Assembly: GCA_031771865.1 (NCBI GenBank)
Contig: JASISA010000010.1
Span: 1,674,001-1,738,000 of the forward strand
From: Nothophaeocryptopus gaeumannii
Taxonomy: Eukaryota > Ascomycota > Dothideomycetes > Mycosphaerellales > Mycosphaerellaceae
Reading direction: 5' to 3'
Length of the DNA: 64,000 bases
Shown one piece after another: positions 1-11,449 of the stretch. The translations under genes were made by a program, and so were the position numbers. The notes beneath the pieces were generated by a model. The model worked only from the letters and a program-made list of their open reading frames with translations. It was not told the DNA's origin and did no database searches. How positions within the stretch are numbered: position 1 is the first letter of the stretch; every line of letters begins with the position of its first letter.

Positions 1-190
1 GTTTGACATGGTCGAAATCAGGCTCATTTCCCAGGGGCCATTCTCCTAAAGATCTCGTTCTCAGTCTCTGGAATTCGCCCTCAGTATCACAGTCGACGCC
101 CAAATCGTCGAGAAAGCATGGAGAGTGCGTTTGACTTAGCCAAAACAGTCCTGTTTTGAAGTCATGCCTCTCACGGAATCAATTTTACCA
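1..190 (-). CDS. Unidentified coding segment running off the left edge
   Basis: The minus strand is open for about 60 codons, from just after an in-frame TGA near position 181 down to base 1. It reads like protein, with stretches such as GLFWLSQTHSPCFLDDLGV and EGEFQRLRTRSLGEWPLG. I do not recognise the family. The segment has no start codon of its own, so it is either an internal exon or the end of a frame entered by splicing. It lies about 190 bp beyond the stop of the spindle protein on the same strand. A shared transcript cannot be excluded, but no intron joining the two was convincing. Confidence 0.3.
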
Positions 191-383
191 CTCAAGGAAT
201 CTGCTCTCAACGGCACAGTAAGCATCTGATACACGGAGATAGGGAACGAGGTAGGCCATCTCAACCCGTCATCCATGCAATATCATCTACAATCTCCTAT
301 AAACAATCGAGTGTTCCTGTTTCACTTGACCAATTTCCCATCATCTCTCATAATCATCACTTCATCTACAAATCCCAGACATC

Positions 384-3062
384 CTACTGCTCAGCCCACT
401 CCCTCACCAACGCCTCGAGCAACCCAACCGTCTTCTCCCGATGTCCATTCACAATATCCATCGCGTGAACCCCCACCACCGCGTTAGCTCCGCTCACACT
501 ATGCTGATCGAGCGCGTGGAGAGAAATCTCCACATTGAACGCTCTCACAACGTCGCTGCGGCAGGGCATCTTGAGGTGCTGCGAGAGTGCGCGGCCGCCC
601 TTGCCGGATTGGAGATCGCTGGAGAGGATCGTCTCGTCAGGTAGGCGGATCGTGAGCGTGTCGAAGTCCACGTTGGATGCGCGGTCGATTTTGGTGTCGT
701 TGGAGAAGAGGAGGATTTCAACGAGGTGGGCGATTTTCACGCCGTCGCGGAGGTCGATGGCGAGGTTGGAGATGTGGTAGACGACTTCGTCGAGAGGGTC
801 TTGAATGTGGGTGACGTCGTAGTCCATGTGCTTGAGCGTGCGAGCGACATCTCCGACCGTTGGAAACAGGAAGCTGCCGAAGGTGTTGAGGACTTCCAGG
901 GATGTCTTGTGCGCGGAGCTGGCCTTGAATAGGCATCGCTCGATAATGCCGTTGGCCTTCGCCTGATCCAGTAGCCAGATGAGCATGATACCGCGAATCA
1001 TTGTCTTGCGCCAGCGAACATGCTCGAGAGTCGTGCGTTCGGGCAGCTTATTGGTATCGATGTCGGCTGGAACGATGAAGAGAGCTTTGAAGAAGCCGAT
1101 AAAGGTGCGTCGGTCAGCGAACGTATCCAGTGACATATCGCGAGCTGCAAAGGAATCGTGAGGGCGGTCGCAAGCCTTGGCGTACTTCCTGCCCGCGACG
1201 ACCTGCGCTGCTGCGGTCAGAGCGGCTTCATCGTAGGTGTCGAGAAACAGCTTCTGTAGGTTCTTCTCCAGGGCAATGTCGGATGCCGGGTTGCGGATTG
1301 ATGCCTGGTCTTTCGGCTGAGCGAGGGCACCGAAGACGAGCGATGCGCTGAGACGTTGGAAGAGAGAAGTGACATGCGGCTGGTTGTAGTACTCGAGCAG
1401 CGAGGCGACCAGATCATCTTCGCTCGTCGGCGAGGAGCCTTCGTTCTCGGCAGCGGCGAAGATGTCGTTGATGATTGCAGTAAGCTCAGTCTCTTGTTTG
1501 TCAAGCCAGTGGTCTCCGTACAGAGCTGGCTCCTTGATCTCCCCATCCAAGACGGGGTACTGGGAGAGTTGAGCCGCCTGTTGTTGGGTGCGCTTAGACT
1601 GAATGAAGTCGCGAATCTTTGGCTTCAGATCGTCTTTGGAGACCTTCGAAGGTGGAGTCGCTCGCGGGCGCAGACTTGTTCCTCCTACTGCGTGGTACTG
1701 TTGCGTCCTGTGTCTGTGCTCAATCTCCTCTTTTGTCGCTGGAACGTTGAAGCGGGCATGTGCAGGGATTGTGGAGTGCCTTGGTGGGTTCTTGCGGAAG
1801 TCGATCACCTTGAGAGGACGCGCTTGTGTGGCTTCGCGCTGCTGGGGTAGATTGATTGGTACGCTATTGCGAGGAATGACCGACTGGCGGGAGCGCCATG
1901 CGGCAGTTGGCTGATGAATGCTTGGACGCTGGCGGACATTGTCTTCGGTAGGGTCAGAGACGCCGAGATTCTTCATTTGCTTGATCATGCATTGCTCAGC
2001 GCCAGGTGGCACATTCTCCTTGCCGGTTTTGCTGCCATAACGTCAGTTTGCTCTAGACATCAACCGTTTCAGGGTTACTTACGATCCAGCAACGTCAATG
2101 CCTGCCAAATTACCCAACGACTTCGACTCATGAAGTGGTATGCGCTTCGGTGCAGCAGCAAGTGACTGCCTAGGCTTGCGTGATGGAGGTTGTTGGGGTA
2201 AGATTGAAGCGCGAGGATCAATGAATAGGTCAACCTTGCTTAGTTGGGGTCGCTGAGCCGGTTGCTGCTGAGGTAGTAACGACATGCGACGACCGTTGAG
2301 GCGCTCCAACTTGCTGGGCTGTGCGTGCTGAGCTGGGTACTGTGGCAAGCCTGGAAGCATGAAGCTATCATCGATGCGCGTGGTATTGTTCCCACCTGGA
2401 TGGATCGTGAAGAAGTCGGTGTCGTCCGGCTTGAAGATCGTTTGTCGGCGCGTGTTCTTCTTAAGGATCGAGGCCGTCGTCGTGTTGCTATCCTTGCTCA
2501 TTCCATTCACACTTCCGTTCACACTTCCAACACGCAGACCCTCGCTGCTCGCCATCTTCCCAACTGTCATATTTCCGGCTGCCATCTTCCCATCCGCAAT
2601 GCCACCATATCCGTTTCCAGGCACGAAAAGATCCTTCGCTTCCAATCCAACACTACTTCCAACACCAACTCCGCTGCCATAAGTACTTCCAATGATACTG
2701 CTTCCCATATGCTTGCTGCCCGCCATCGCCACGCCTGCTACTTTCTTCGCCGGTTTGCCCAGCAAAGTCGAAGACGTACCTGAGGTCTGTTTCTTGATAT
2801 CACCAGAAGCGATCGTCAACTCCTCATCCTCTCCAATATCCTCAAACACCTTTACCGCCATCGCATGCTTCTTCGCCGGACCCGCCATCATCGATCGTCT
2901 CCTGGGTTTAACACCCGTAAGCGGTTGATCAATCGCGCGTGTATATTCAATATTCGTAGTATCCTCGCCAAACAACTCAAACGATGAGATGCGACGATGT
3001 GAAGGGTTGAGAGATGTTGTTGTTGGTGCCGGACACGGCGTTGAAAGCGATGTTCGTGACAT
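384..3062 (-). CDS. ASPM-like (abnormal spindle) protein with calponin-homology domain
   Basis: The two exons are 3062-2083 and 2031-384, encoding 875 aa. The 51-nt intron has GTAAGT at 2082 and acceptor TGGCAG at 2032, and joining restores an open frame. The N-terminal half is low-complexity and basic (LFGEDTTNIEYTRAID, KPRRRSMMAGPAKKH). The C-terminal third carries a calponin-homology region of the abnormal-spindle type (DVARTLKHMDYDVTHIQDP, LRDGVKIAHLVEILLF) and ends with DIVNGHREKTVGLLEALV. Family members bind microtubules at spindle poles. Residues 331-333 are KEN in the context GKENVPPG, a likely APC/C degron lying just after the splice junction. The frame stops about ten residues beyond GHREKT, so no IQ-repeat tail is visible. 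The start was taken at MSRTSLST; an in-frame start about 21 codons upstream is possible but looks less natural. Confidence 0.85.
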
Positions 3063-3937
3063 GTTGTAAGTGAAGCCGGAGGGGAAAATTTGTACAATAG
3101 TGAGTGAGATCGCGGCGAATCGCAAAGCTCACCTCCGGTCGGCGAGTGAGGTTGGGTGTGAAGTTCGGTTCCAGCGTTTGTCGCGAGTGACGTGAAGTTG
3201 AATGGAAACGCAGGTGTAGGACATGGATTTAGTGGCTTGTGTTTATAGAGCGTTGGGTTGCTATGGTGATTCTAAAGTCACCCAATCGGTTCAATGAAGA
3301 GCGGCGGAGTGGGCTCCGCTGACCAGGCCCCTGCCAATTCTTCAGATGCGCGTTTGCCTATGTGCATGTTTCTCATGCATAAAGCCGTGTACTGTTGACA
3401 GAGTTGATTTGAAATGACTGTGAGTGGTCAGAAGCTGTCTGACAACTTCACTTGCGATGCATGTTTAGCATGGAGACTTCACATGCCAAAGCTTATGCGA
3501 GAACCTCACCTGCGAGAGGTCATGCGTGGTCGCGGATGAGCAGTCCCGGCGGCTTCAAACGCTGCAATTCTTTGCCTGGATGTGACGCAAAGTGTGATTT
3601 GAGTTGTGAGGTCTCGGGCTATACATGCCAAAGAGTGCTAATGGAGTACAAAATCAAGCTACTGTGTTCGCCGCATAGGTGATTGGGAGTCTTAATCGAC
3701 TTCATGGAAGTGGAAACAATTGCTTTTGTATTGCCGTGCTGTGGTCTCGACGCTTCCCAGATACAGTTGGCAGTTGGGTTTAGAAATGTGTTGTCATGCC
3801 CAGCAGCATACTGTCCGATCTGGAAGCTCGCATTTCGATTCGCGAGCGTAGGATGCTTGAAACAAGGTCTCGAGAAGGTTTCGATCTCTCCATCGCTTGC
3901 TCACTCATTGATACGCTCCTCGAGACGGTCATGAGCC
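3063..3937. other. Intergenic, 5' flank of the spindle gene
   Basis: About 875 bp without a convincing gene. Short frames on both strands lack recognisable motifs or paired splice sites. It contains the promoter side of the spindle gene and the 3' side of the next minus-strand gene. Confidence 0.5.
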
Positions 3938-4963
3938 TCAACGAATAGCATTCTGCCGCTTCTTGACTTGCTTCTTGAGCCTATCCGCCTTTCTGATCTT
4001 CTTAACCTCAACCGCAAAGCGGTGCTCAACCTCTCTCTTGAGGTCCTCATTGAAGTCCCTTGCCTGCTCCTTGCGCGGTCCGTCGTCGACGAAGCGAGCA
4101 ACGTCCATCGTATTCAGGTCAGTATTCAACCCCTCTTCACGTAGCTTCTGCTTAGCCTTCAAGGTGCGCAGGTCCTTCAGCATGGGGAACAGAAGCTTCG
4201 CCATTCCAGCAGCACCCCACTTCCTTGGGTAGAGCTTGGCCAAGCGGGCGAATGAGGCGCTGAATGGCATCTGCACTTCATTCAGCATGACCTTCTCGGA
4301 CTTGCTCATGAGATGAGACAATGTCGACATCAGTGCTGCAGTCAAACCGTTCTCATGACAGATGGCCAGACGGATCGTGCGAATCAGCCTACTGGAAGGA
4401 CATAGTACTGGAGGCTCGTACCTAAGGTCCTCCTCTTCTTCGTCTTCGTCTTCGCCCTCCTCCTCTTCGTATTCTTCCTTCTCCTCTTGTTCTTTGGCGA
4501 TGTGCCCGCCTCGGAGGACTTCACTGTCAGAAACTCCTTCATCCTCTTGCAAGCCGGATTCTCTACGTTCGGCACGATTGATTTCTGACTCGAGGACCCG
4601 CGGCATCGAGTAGCCGCTAGTGCGATAGAAGAAGAAGAGGGCTTCGGACGCGTGTAGGACGAAGACATTTGCTCCGTATAAGACTGGTTGTGCCTCGGCG
4701 TAGACGGATGAGCTTGTGCAGACAAGTGCAACCGCGAAGACGATCTTCTTGTCAACCTTACGCAGGGCCTTTGAACTGCATGTCGTGGTGTGTGCTTCCC
4801 ATCGTTGATTCCAAAGCTTCATTTGGAGAGGACAATCGCTCGTGAGGGCGTACTCGTATATTCTGTTGCGAATCTCCGGTGCCAGGTCGTCGAAGCGAAT
4901 CGTCTGCGGCTTGAGAGACTTCATTTCTGTGTGCAATTTGGATGAAGACATGGTGCGGTCCAA
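3938..4963 (-). CDS. LAPEIRNRIYEYAL-type (F-box-like/2EXR-like) protein with acidic tract
   Basis: Single-exon gene of 341 aa. Residues about 25-40 carry RFDDLAPEIRNRIYEYAL, the hallmark of a large fungal family that begins with an F-box-like helix pair and is usually of unknown function. Next comes a region around VCTSSSVYAEAQPVLYGANVFVLH, also typical of the family. Residues roughly 155-180 are almost entirely Glu and Asp. The C-terminus is strongly basic and probably helical (KKIRKADRLKKQVKKRQNAIR). No membrane segment is seen. The start MDRTMSS is the first Met; MSSSKLH four codons on is an alternative. A second member of the family lies at 24541-25509. A role in protein-protein interaction or ubiquitin-ligase recruitment is inference only. 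Confidence 0.8.
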   Translation of the reverse strand: MDRTMSSSKLHTEMKSLKPQTIRFDDLAPEIRNRIYEYALTSDCPLQMKLWNQRWEAHTTTCSSKALRKVDKKIVFAVALVCTSSSVYAEAQPVLYGANVFVLHASEALFFFYRTSGYSMPRVLESEINRAERRESGLQEDEGVSDSEVLRGGHIAKEQEEKEEYEEEEGEDEDEEEEDLRYEPPVLCPSSRLIRTIRLAICHENGLTAALMSTLSHLMSKSEKVMLNEVQMPFSASFARLAKLYPRKWGAAGMAKLLFPMLKDLRTLKAKQKLREEGLNTDLNTMDVARFVDDGPRKEQARDFNEDLKREVEHRFAVEVKKIRKADRLKKQVKKRQNAIR

Positions 4964-5339
4964 GACTATGGTGATTGTGTGTTGGTCGGGGAGGAAAGGG
5001 TGGACAATGTAGGTTCAGGAAAGAACATGTAAAGGAGGGCCGTGGGAAGTACGCGTGCTGAGCATGTGAAGAAGCACATGCTCCTCATCACTCTTGGGCC
5101 GTGCTTCTGCACAAAAGCGCGCAACAGCATGTGAATATCGTTCATCGGCAGTATTGCGAGGATCATGCCGCCAGTTCACACCAGCGTGATGCCTCTTACG
5201 CTAACGCCATGAGACGGCAGAATTTTGAACCGCATCTCTTCGTTACCTGTGTCGACTTTCGAACGCGGATCTTTCCAAGTCCATTTGTCCAAAGCTCCAT
5301 CCAAGAAGGCCACCGTCCAGCGTCCTCATGAGTCCGTAT
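4964..5339. other. Intergenic
   Basis: About 375 bp between the LAPEIRNRIYE gene and the end of the HET pseudogene. Nothing recognised. Confidence 0.5.
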
Positions 5340-7219
5340 CTACGCTTTCCAGCCGTCAGGCAGTGGTCCTAAAACAGCTTCCCCATTCATCAGACCATGC
5401 ACATAGCATTCACGAATGACTTGATACTGGCCCGGCATGTCTGTATGAGGACGAAGCAGCATTGGCGTCCGACAGCTTAGGATCACTGCAACCTCATCGC
5501 TTACGGCCGACCCGTCGGGTGCTGTCCCAATGTACTTCGAGGTGCGGATGACACATCTACCTTCCATATGCCGGGCCATGTGACAGAGGAATGGGTCTTC
5601 CGCAGGCGTGCTTTCAGTCGCATTCGAGGCGACAAAGATGTGCCTGGTCAAAGAGGCACCACATTCTTCCACGGTGCGAGGTTGGTCCAGCCCGGGCCAC
5701 TGGTCCTTCGTCCAGGCACCAGTCAGTGACCTCAAAAAGCTCTTCCGGAGCTTTGGTAGCAAAGCTTCGGGAAGATCAGCTCCTGCCTCAGGGGTAGAAG
5801 CTCGAAGTAGTTCGCGGACTGATTCCACTTCCGTTGAGGCCTGGTTGGCATATTGTACCTTGCCGCACATTACTGCAGAAACCGCGCCACAGTCCACGCG
5901 AGCAGGAAACGTGCTAACTGCGAGCAAGTACGGCGGCTGACCCAGATCCGGCACCCATGCAGGTCCAGTAATGCTGTTCTCGTAAGGTCGCAGATTGGGA
6001 GGAAATCGAGGCTCTTGGTAAATTGCAGCTCAGCTCGGAATGCCTCCTCGTAGACGGCGCTAATTGTGAGATCATAGTTTGGTCGAATGTAGTCGACGAC
6101 TGGAAGAGACAGAAACTTCGCCCAGCCAAGTGGAGCGTAGATACGATCTCTTGGCTCAGTGGCTTGGTTTGCACTCGTTCTCTCGATGAGCCAGAGTAGA
6201 GGGCAGTCCGCCGAAGGTGGCACGCCAACAAGGGATGCTACGAGGGCCAGCCTTTTAAAGAGCTCGGCGTCCGCGAGTCCTTTGCTGTTGAAGCAAAGTA
6301 CCGCGGTGCGGAATCGAGAGCAGGGCATCTCACTGTTACCGCATTGGATCAGGTCCTCCGATTCGCGATATACGCTTCTTGCCATACCCAGAGCCGCTCG
6401 AACCACTCTCGCTGAAAGAGTGCTTTAAGTGCAGCCCAGGTGTCCGGGTCATATAGAAGGTCATGGTCCGGGTCAAACCAGTCTGGCTCCTTGCAAGCCT
6501 GAGACGACATGAAGTAGCAGTGAGTAGTGTACTCCACTTGTTGCTTGAGATGGTGAAGTGTGTTCATGGCAAGATCACCGCCTGCTATATCCTGTCCAAG
6601 CCAAACCACGACTCTGTGAGCCAGCATATAAATGTCCGCCATCCGCACCACCTGTCTGCTCGTTTCTTCATCATCTTCGTGATTGATGCATATCGCATCG
6701 ATCCAAAGAGTTCGGACATCATCGGTGTGGCGTAAGCAGCGAAGAAATGAAGCCAAGGAGTTGCCAATCCTGAACAATCGCGTCTCTAGGCCAGACGGCG
6801 AGCTCATACGGACGAGTACGCCCTCCGAGCTCACATCTGAGACCCAGCGGTACCAAAAGTGCTTCCGAATGCAGGGTCATAGAAGCGAAAGGACTCTGTG
6901 CATCAACAGATTCCCAAAGATCCAGTGATACGTCAGGTTCGGGATGACACCAGTATGTATCGCCGTCTTCCTCGTTCTCTTCAACATTTTCGAAAAGGTA
7001 GCGCTTCTCGAGTGTCTCTGCGACGCTCCAGCCTTTGGGGAGCGTGCGAGCCAGCTGGTCAAGGGGAAGGCGCTTTTGAAGATCTCGCGGACGGCGGAAG
7101 AAGGGATACGTGGTCGGTCCCGATCCTGATAGATTCATGCCGATGGCCGGGTAGCAGTCGTAATACTCGCACGTCGTTACCTATGAGCTTTCGACACTTG
7201 TAGAATTTTATAGCCTGCG
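5340..7219 (-). pseudogene. HET-domain (heterokaryon incompatibility) gene, frameshifted, with WW-like segment
   Basis: HET proteins trigger cell death after fusion of unlike fungal strains. Hallmarks read 5' to 3' on the minus strand: VRVLRLLPG near 7170; a WW-like stretch LPKGW...RYLF...TYWCHPEP near 7050-6920; YRWVSD near 6845; LRHTDDVRTLWIDAICIN near 6750-6700; REWFERLWVWQEAYIAN near 6400-6370; and an intact C-terminus with YIGTAPDGSA and IRECYVHGLMNGEAVLGPLP ending at 5340. These pieces sit in different frames, with changes near 7110, 6850, 6370 and 5975. At 6370 and 5975 a single-base shift restores the family sequence without room for an intron. A functional gene is very unlikely unless the sequence has several indel errors. 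The WW-like part is weak by eye. Confidence 0.8.
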
Positions 7220-8060
7220 AAGTCAGTACAAAAGAGATGACTGTCTGCACCTACCTCGTGAGCATCGCGAATTGACCATCGAGCTTCTCGGTCTCTTCCA
7301 AAAGCTGAAATGCAAGCTGAACATGGCCGCCCTCCAAACCGTAGCAGCCGGGATATAGGCGAGGCTTGCGCGGCTGAAAAGTGTACAAGCAGGGGTGCGT
7401 TGCGCTCCGGTATGCCTCTTCGCTCTTTGACAGAATGGAATCGTCAGTCATGCGTTGTGCGGCGCAAGGCATCAAGCCAATGATCTCGAGCATGGCTGTA
7501 GAAGCCGCCGTGTAAAGCCGAGGGTGTATATTGCTCTTGCTCTTGCACGAAGCGAATCACGCCGTTCAACTTCGGGACAGGCTTGAGAGCGTCTTGACTG
7601 GATAGAATCCTCTCGCGTATCTGGCTCCGACAGTTCATGGTTGGGCGACTCTTCATTGAAAGGCGTCGAGATGCATCGCGAGGACATCATGGAGTGTACC
7701 TCCTGCCTGCCGATGCGCAATCTAGTGTCGAGCTCTCGAGCAATGGTTATTCGTAGGAACACACCTGGTGAATAAGGGTAGAGGCATATCGCGTATTGCA
7801 TGCTAGTAAGATGAAGAATGTAGGGTAGGATGGACAGGAGGAGTAAGCAGTGGAAGGGAACGTTGATGGAGCTGCCAAGCTCGCAGGTCGCCAAGGTTTC
7901 ACGAACAACACGCGCACAAAGTGATACGCGACGTAAAGAAGAGAAGTCGTTTGGAGAACATAGCATGAAGCCTTTCAAACGCCGACTCTTTATACTAGTT
8001 GGCGGACCACAAGAAGCCTTGCAAGGATTGCGTTTATACAAAAGCGCCAAAAAGCGCGTT
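7220..8060 (-). other. Possible decayed or unresolved coding stretch upstream of HET
   Basis: Minus-strand frames here read partly like protein (for example PRLYPGCYGLEGGHVQLAFQ near 7370-7310 and LNGVIRFVQEQEQYTPSAL near 7570-7520), but they change frame and no family was recognised. A GTAGGT...TACTGACTTCGCAG pair at 7254-7218 resembles a 37-40 nt intron leading into the HET region, yet the joined frame hits a stop. This may be a degraded 5' portion of the HET locus or an unrelated remnant. Confidence 0.25.
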
Positions 8061-8173
8061 TAAGAGGACTGGTATCCAATGTTCCTCCAGCATGTATCAT
8101 ACCAGCTGCAGATTGCCATCCCATACTTTTCGTGTCGTGACAATCATCCATAGTCGACCTTTCGGCAGACCAA

Positions 8174-9804
8174 TTACATGACATACAATAGGTTTGTATC
8201 TGTGGGAAGGTCAGAAGGTCATTCATGATGGGAGCGATTTGGAGACGTACCAAGCGGATGGCTGCAGCTCAGCTGCGGCTTCTGAGAGTACCTGCCCTCA
8301 AGTTCATCACGAATGCTGTTCAACAGCTGAACGTAGCTCTGTTGCGGGTTCTTCTTGAGTGCCGTAACGAATGCCCATGACATGGCGCCAGTGGCTTGAC
8401 CAGCGATGTTCGCGTCTTGCCTGTAAAATTTATTAGCCAAGGCTCTTCATAATGGTGTGCCCGCGCCCGCTCATAATGCGATAGAGCCAACGCAACTCTT
8501 GTCCTCCCACCGCGAGGCAGCCTAAGAAGGCTCCTCAGGGTGGAAGGACTCATAAGTCTATGTTGGTACACTATCTTATCACACCACGAACGCTCAAGCA
8601 GTCGAACTTTTAAGCTGTCACGCAGTTGCGCAAGGCCAAGGCTGCCAGAGCCAGGGCTCATCAGGGAAATGAGGGTTCACATACGAAGTCTGACTGTCCT
8701 TGCTGCCACTCCACATGATGACATCCGCAGGACTTGTCTTCGTGCGCAGATTGCGCTCATATGTATCGCCGCCACTCGTGGCCTTCTTGAAGAGGCCGAG
8801 CGCGGTCGATGCCATACCACCGAGATCGCCTCGAGCGTACGAAGACACAATACCAAGCAAGCCCTGCCCAGCTTCCTTTGCAAGATTGGGCTCTTTGAGC
8901 ACACCTTGGGTAGAGTAGATATACGGCAGGTCAAGCGCAGATCCGGAGTGACATGAGTCGAAGATTGCCGTCAACCGCACGCCCGGTTGAAGGTTTTGCA
9001 CCCTGAATTTTGTGTCAGTGAGAATTTGTACATCAGGTGTGCAGCAACTTACATGATACGATGCATTTCATCGTCAACAATGTGGCCGGCTTGCCTAAAG
9101 TCGACAGGATAGATGACCTCGTCGTATCCGTCCTCCTCATCACCATCCAAATCTTTGGTCTGGCCACCATGTCCAGAGTAGTGAAAGAAGAGCGAGTCAT
9201 TTGGTCTTGCGTCCTTCACCAGCCAGTGCATGGCCCGTAGTATGTTTGCCTTTGTTGGCTGGCTCATGGGATTTTGCTGGTCATCTGTCAAAGTGACCAT
9301 ATCCTCTCTCTTGTACCCAAAGAACTCATTCAAATATGTAGACATGTTCTTCACATCGTTGATGCACCCTCGCAACTGACCTCGCTGACCAAAGTAGTTG
9401 ACACCGATGAGGAGCGCTTTTCGTCGGCCGGTACATTGCGAGTACTGGAAGCTGTATCCTTGCGGTGCGCCGTGACCGAAGTTCTGCTGGGCCGAGGGTG
9501 GAGGCGGAGGTCCGCCATACTGGGCGTTGAGTGTGCCTTGTGGCATAGGTGGTCGGTTGTACTGCGGTGGTGGAGCGCCGTAGTTTCCTTGCGGCGGGGG
9601 AGTCTGTTGGTAGCCGTTTCCATAGTTTGGCGGCGGAGGAGCTCCATATCCGCCGTGCATTGGAGGTTGCGGAGACGGTGCTCCGTAGCCATATTGAGGA
9701 GCTGGGGGCGCGTATTGCTGGGGTGGAGGATAGCCGTTGCCGTACTGCTGGGGGGGCGGGTAGCCCTGTTGATTGTGGTATCCTTGGCCTGGGTAATACG
9801 ACAT
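8174..9804 (-). CDS. MCA1: Metacaspase (type I, PQ-rich prodomain)
   Basis: A clan CD cysteine protease that cleaves after Arg or Lys and acts in fungal stress, ageing and cell death. The four exons are 9804-9053, 9002-8685, 8420-8251 and 8199-8174, giving 421 aa. The prodomain (residues 1-125) is rich in Pro, Gln, Tyr and Gly (GYPPPQQYGNGYPPPQQYA). The catalytic His is residue 212 in HYSGHGG and the catalytic Cys is residue 268 in FDSCHSGS. The last exon supplies only the family's closing residues DTNLLYVM. Introns 1 and 3 are about 50 nt, whereas intron 2 is 264 nt. The start at MSYYPGQGY was preferred over an upstream in-frame Met because prodomains of this family begin with such Tyr/Pro/Gly-rich sequence. 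Confidence 0.9.
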
Positions 9805-11449
9805 ATCAGGTCGATTAGGCGCGCAGCGCAGGTTCAGATGCGAAGTGTTGTCTGTGTTGAGGGTAGATGAAGGCAGATGTTGGTCGGATGTAGTCGGCAC
9901 TGCGCCGACAGCTGACGCGAGTTCTTGTGTGGCAAAGTGGCCTGTATTTATGCTGGGTGTTTCAACACTGGCAAGCCTGTCCTCGTGACAAAGCTCGTTT
10001 CAGGGACGCGCGAGGACTTTCTGTGTCGACTCGTGGGTGGTATTCGTGGTCACAGGGCTGAGCCTGCGGCGTCGTCTGCAGAGCTCGAACGATGGTACAA
10101 TGCGCCGGTTCCTGCGATATTGCGGTGGGCGTTCACAAGCTGGGATGGCTACTACGGTGGCTTTCCAGGCTGTATCGAGATCGGTATAGTCGGTATAGGA
10201 GATGTTTCTTTGCGAAGGGGGAGGAAGGCTTGGGAAAGCGCCTCGTCGTCTGCCTGAACGACTCCAAACCTTCACCCAACCGCTCGATGGCGGGGCAAGT
10301 GTGGGTCCTTTTTGCGGCCCGTGCTGTAAGGCTGAGTACTACTACACCTCTTTCTGCGACATAACCAAACGCAATGTACGCATCAGGCATCGAACACGTC
10401 TATTCTTGCTCAACATCAGGTCATCGAATCGTTCCAATGGCTTGGACAGCTTCACATGTCGCTGTCATTGTCGGCCACAGACACCAATCGCAATGACTGC
10501 CGCCATTGACTTCAAGCTTGCTATGCGGTGATGTCCGAAGCCACATCATGCAGCACCCGCAGACCGCTGGCACACTTTGAAGCTACGCGACCAATGGACC
10601 ATTTCACTCTACGCCAGGCATCGTGTTACTGGACAATCATGCTATGCTTGGTACGGCAGTCATGCTACGCCACGTGTGTCCTGCCCGCCTTAAGAGCTCT
10701 GACGCTGTCAAGCTATTCCAGAAAAACCTACCTGCTCCGTGCTGGCCTTCAAAGAAAAAACCAGTCTCCAGTACCAACTACAAGCCACGAGGAGATCCCT
10801 ATGGCGCCTTTGGTGGCTGGCTATCGGGCCACATCCGCTGCTACCCCTGTCCTGCTGAGGGGCATGATGGCGGTGTATGCTTCCAGAAGCACGTCTCAAA
10901 GATGCATGGCGTTGCCAAGATCCACGACACGCTTCAAGCCACAGTTCGCGACGTTTGCGAAACGATGCTATAGGGCACAATGCGAAAACCTGCGGCGCAA
11001 GCTCTGGAAAAAGCAGATTGCTCCGCCAAGCCTCGTCAAGATCCGGCAGGTTGTTCCTGACACCTCGACATCACTTGCACACGTGCCTCTGAAGACTCGC
11101 GAGCGAACGCCCTGTATGCACGGCACGTGTCAATAAACTAGACAAGTCGCACGCTAAAGTCCATTGTGGCTCAGGAATAGCAGAGTTGAAGCTGCCGTGG
11201 CATCCCGAGGTCGCTTCGCATTGACGACCATCGTATCGTCACATTTCCATCGTCAGGGACAGCTGGTTCTGGTCTATTCGGAGAGCAATTCGCGTGTGAC
11301 TAGCAGCGTCACTGGTGACGACGATGTTTGTTGATGACAATCGCCTGCTTCTAGAGGGTTGCATTGGATCAACAATGCTAATAATAGTTACAGCAAGAGG
11401 ATGATGAGCAACCTGATCAACAGTCGAGATCTCAACTATCAGCCAATTC
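9805..11449. other. Gene-poor interval between metacaspase and epoxide hydrolase
   Basis: About 1.6 kb. The only stretch that looks protein-like is on the plus strand at about 10690-10970 (GDPYGAFGGWLSGHIRCYPC, then VCFQKHVSKMHG), with several Cys and His but no regular zinc-finger spacing. No start or splice structure could be supported. The rest holds short overlapping frames only. Confidence 0.4.

Noticed and set aside
1356..1850. Plus-strand frame of 164 codons
   Set aside because: Antisense to the spindle protein exon; hydrophobic pattern is a by-product of the opposite strand's codon use.
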